Of a stretch of 64,000 nucleotides of DNA, positions 63,656 through 64,000 are shown piece after piece. Source of the stretch: Biomphalaria glabrata (lineage: Eukaryota; Mollusca; Gastropoda; Planorbidae); assembly GCF_947242115.1 (NCBI RefSeq), contig NC_074718.1, positions 42,955,699-43,019,698 on the forward strand, read 5' to 3'. A program made the position numbers and the translations under genes. Numbering within the stretch: the first letter of the stretch is position 1; each line of letters opens with the position of its first letter. Below the pieces are notes generated by a model. That model worked only from the letters and a program-made list of their open reading frames with translations, was not told the DNA's origin and did not search any database.

Positions 63656-64000
63656 ATACTTTGACTTTTTTTTTATACCAGAAAAAAATATTCCAATGTA
63701 AGTCTCCTGTTTCTGTTATTGTTACTTTTTCCCTTTTATTGCAGTTTTTAGAATTATAAAAAACACATTTGTAAAAGTATTTTTATGCTCTACTTCCAAT
63801 ATAATCATCTTCTTTTTTGAAGTAACGTCCGTATTATATAAGATATAGAATAGTAGAACTTGGACTTAGGGTTTTATTTCCCACCAATACATTGATTCAG
63901 TTGGTGACGTCATGTGATCACGTGACATGTTAGTTTATCGTCTGCCGTAAAAACTTCAGAAATTAAGTCTCCGAGGTCGTAAAGATTTGTAAACATTAGA
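63656..64000. other. 3' flank of P450 copy B
   Basis: AT-rich. A family A LINE tail (CATCTTCTTTTTTGAAGTAA to GTATTATATAAG) lies at about 63800-63846. No further gene is visible before the window ends. Confidence 0.5.

Noticed and set aside
1-64000. Retrovirus, LTR, Polinton or other capsid-bearing element, or a toxin gene
   Set aside because: No long terminal repeats, gag, protease, integrase, capsid or packaging ATPase reading was recognised; all reverse transcriptase pieces are of non-LTR (LINE) type.

Overview
The window looks like invertebrate nuclear DNA, most likely from a gastropod mollusc (a freshwater pulmonate-type snail is my best guess). It is AT-rich and gene-poor, the genes are intron-rich with GT-AG splice sites, and tRNA-derived SINEs, decayed LINEs, short hAT-type elements and large minisatellites fill the space between exons. 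The species is inferred from gene families and repeat style; no species-diagnostic gene is present.

Four host genes can be read. (1) At 1419-3320 (+) lie the last two exons of a four-helix membrane protein resembling the TMEM272-like family; its 5' exons are not visible. (2) At 17935-35841 (-) there is a complete 13-exon acid ceramidase (ASAH1-type) gene. The exons join in phase to 390 codons, with signal peptide, autocleavage cysteine and all expected active-site residues. (3, 4) At 43532-45963 (+) and 59998-63655 (+) are two tandem cytochrome P450 genes of CYP2-clan type. Each has two coding exons and 487 codons, with intact I-helix, ExxR, PERF and heme-cysteine motifs. The copies differ clearly in the first half of exon 2 but are almost identical in the second half, which suggests recent gene conversion.

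Layout: 1-3320 membrane-protein gene; 3321-17900 mostly intergenic, with SINEs, LINE tails, a complete-ended but decayed hAT transposon (12902-14766, perfect 8-bp target duplication) and one unexplained minus-strand open frame (7301-7659); 17935-35841 acid ceramidase, whose introns carry SINEs, MITEs and 14-, 27-, 29- and 31-bp minisatellites; 35842-43530 intergenic, with a 52-bp minisatellite, a 691-bp inverted-repeat element nested in a LINE tail, and a 15-bp minisatellite just upstream of P450 copy A; 43532-45963 P450 A; 46000-59990 LINE fragments and a run of three abutting minisatellites (48988-51107); 59998-63655 P450 B, whose intron is swollen by about 1 kb of 26-bp repeats with a 338-bp higher-order period.

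The genes do not form an operon. Acid ceramidase acts in lysosomal sphingolipid turnover and the P450s are probably ER-membrane mono-oxygenases. I saw no rRNA, functional tRNA gene or CRISPR array, and no recognisable retrovirus, LTR or Polinton-like element.
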